Below are positions 4,651-5,437 of a stretch of DNA of 5,437 bases, in pieces; position 1 is the first letter of the stretch; each line of letters begins with the position of its first letter. Location: NCBI GenBank assembly GCA_020859965.1, contig JAJBVF010000221.1, positions 1 through 5,437 on the forward strand. Reading direction: 5' to 3'. Position numbers and translations under genes: made by a program. Source of the stretch: Clostridiales bacterium (GTDB lineage: Bacteria > Bacillota > Clostridia > Lachnospirales > Lachnospiraceae). The notes under the pieces are model-generated. The model searched no databases, was not told the DNA's origin, and saw nothing but the letters and a program-made list of their open reading frames with translations.

Positions 4651-5437
4651 ATGAAAATGAATAAGAAAAACGCGAGGATCACACTCGTCGTAATGGCGGT
4701 GCTGCTGGTCTTTCTGGCGTATGTGGCCGGGATTGGTATCGGCAAGACCGGGACGGGTTCTGCGAAGAACATCATTCTCGGCCTGGATTTGTCCGGCGGT
4801 GTGAGCGTGACGTATCAGGTGGTGGATGAGAATCCGACATCCGAGGAAATGTCGGATACCGTCTACAAGCTGCAGCAGCGTGCAGATACGTACAGCACGG
4901 AGGCAAATGTATATCAGGAAGGCTCAGACCGGATCAGTATTGAGATTCCTGGTGTATCGGATGTCAATGCGGTACTGGAAGACCTGGGAAAACCCGGTTC
5001 GCTTGAGTTCCAGCTGGAAGACGGGACCGTGGTCCTGACAGGTACGGATATCGATACCGCTTCGGCTGCTACCCAGCAGGATGACCTCGGCAATACCGAA
5101 TATGTGGTAAAGCTGGAGCTGACCAGCTCCGGCAAGGAGGCATTTGCTACCGCTACTTCTGAAAATGTCGGCAACTATATTTACATTGTATACAATGACG
5201 AAGTGATCAGTGCTCCGGTTGTCAATGAAGCGATCACCGGCGGCACGGCCTATATTTCCGGTATGTCAGATGCGCAGGAAGCGCAGGAGCTGGCTTCCTC
5301 GATCCGTATTGGTTCTCTTTCTCTGGAGCTGGAAGAGATCAGCTCAAAGGTTGTTGGCGCACAGCTCGGTGAAGATGCGATCCGCACAAGTCTGATCGCG
5401 GGCGCGATCGGAATTGTGATCGTCATGATCTTTATGA
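4651..5437 (+). CDS. secD: protein translocase subunit SecD (partial, 3' end outside window)
   Basis: SecD works with SecF on the outer side of the membrane, using the proton motive force to help pull secreted proteins through SecYEG. The visible 262 residues start with a basic N-terminus and a transmembrane helix at about 10-31. The SecD signature LGLDLSGG follows at 43-50. The P1 extracytoplasmic region contains an IEIPG segment (98-101 and neighbours), SLEFQLEDG (117-125), and a P1-head-like stretch ending in YNDEVISAPVVNEAITGG (181-198). The conserved region before TM2 (SIRIGSLSLELEE, then GAQLGEDAI) leads into the second membrane helix from about 248, where the window ends. There is no stop codon in view; the family is normally over 400 residues, so TM2-TM6 lie beyond. 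A SecF gene or a SecDF fusion is expected downstream but cannot be seen. Confidence 0.93.
   Translation, partial: MKMNKKNARITLVVMAVLLVFLAYVAGIGIGKTGTGSAKNIILGLDLSGGVSVTYQVVDENPTSEEMSDTVYKLQQRADTYSTEANVYQEGSDRISIEIPGVSDVNAVLEDLGKPGSLEFQLEDGTVVLTGTDIDTASAATQQDDLGNTEYVVKLELTSSGKEAFATATSENVGNYIYIVYNDEVISAPVVNEAITGGTAYISGMSDAQEAQELASSIRIGSLSLELEEISSKVVGAQLGEDAIRTSLIAGAIGIVIVMIFM

Overview
The window looks like a chromosomal segment from a gut-type anaerobic Clostridia bacterium, most likely Lachnospiraceae. The evidence is the near-universal clostridial SCIFF ranthipeptide beside its radical SAM maturase and secD, strong AGGAGG-type ribosome binding sites, and protein sequences typical of that group. 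No species call is possible from the sequence alone. All five genes lie on the + strand, and no RNA gene, insertion sequence, CRISPR array or origin was seen.

Region 1 (1-2861) appears to be a two-gene unit. A candidate extended -10 promoter with an AT-rich inverted repeat precedes a 693-residue Tat-exported flavoprotein reductase. It joins an FMN-binding domain, with a covalent flavinylation motif, to a fumarate/urocanate-reductase-like FAD domain. One base after its stop (TAATATG) begins an AraC-family regulator that has the C-terminal double helix-turn-helix but lacks a full sensor domain. The likely picture is an extracytoplasmic terminal reductase for anaerobic respiration on an unknown small organic acceptor, together with a co-transcribed regulator. 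The substrate cannot be named, because the usual fumarate-type T-x-G-G active-site segment is replaced.

Region 2 (2862-4583) is the SCIFF system. A possible weak terminator overlaps a candidate extended -10 promoter, followed by a leader hairpin and a strong Shine-Dalgarno site. Next come scfA, a 47-residue peptide with six cysteines, and a 92-base spacer carrying mutually exclusive hairpins. Last is scfB, a SPASM-type radical SAM enzyme that probably starts at TTG 3210. ScfB is expected to install Cys-to-Thr non-alpha thioether links in ScfA. The spacer hairpins and the rare start codon both fit a design that makes far more peptide than enzyme.

Region 3 (4584-5437) is a 67-base gap and the first 262 codons of secD, cut by the window end. 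SCIFF genes commonly sit next to the SecD/SecF translocase genes in Clostridia, and this window keeps that link. The reductase-regulator pair lies where other SCIFF-bearing genomes often carry yajC or other housekeeping genes, so it may be a lineage-specific neighbour. Both of the window's biochemical systems are recognisable families. What remains open is the reductase substrate, the regulator's signal, and the physiological role and RNA-level control of the SCIFF pair.
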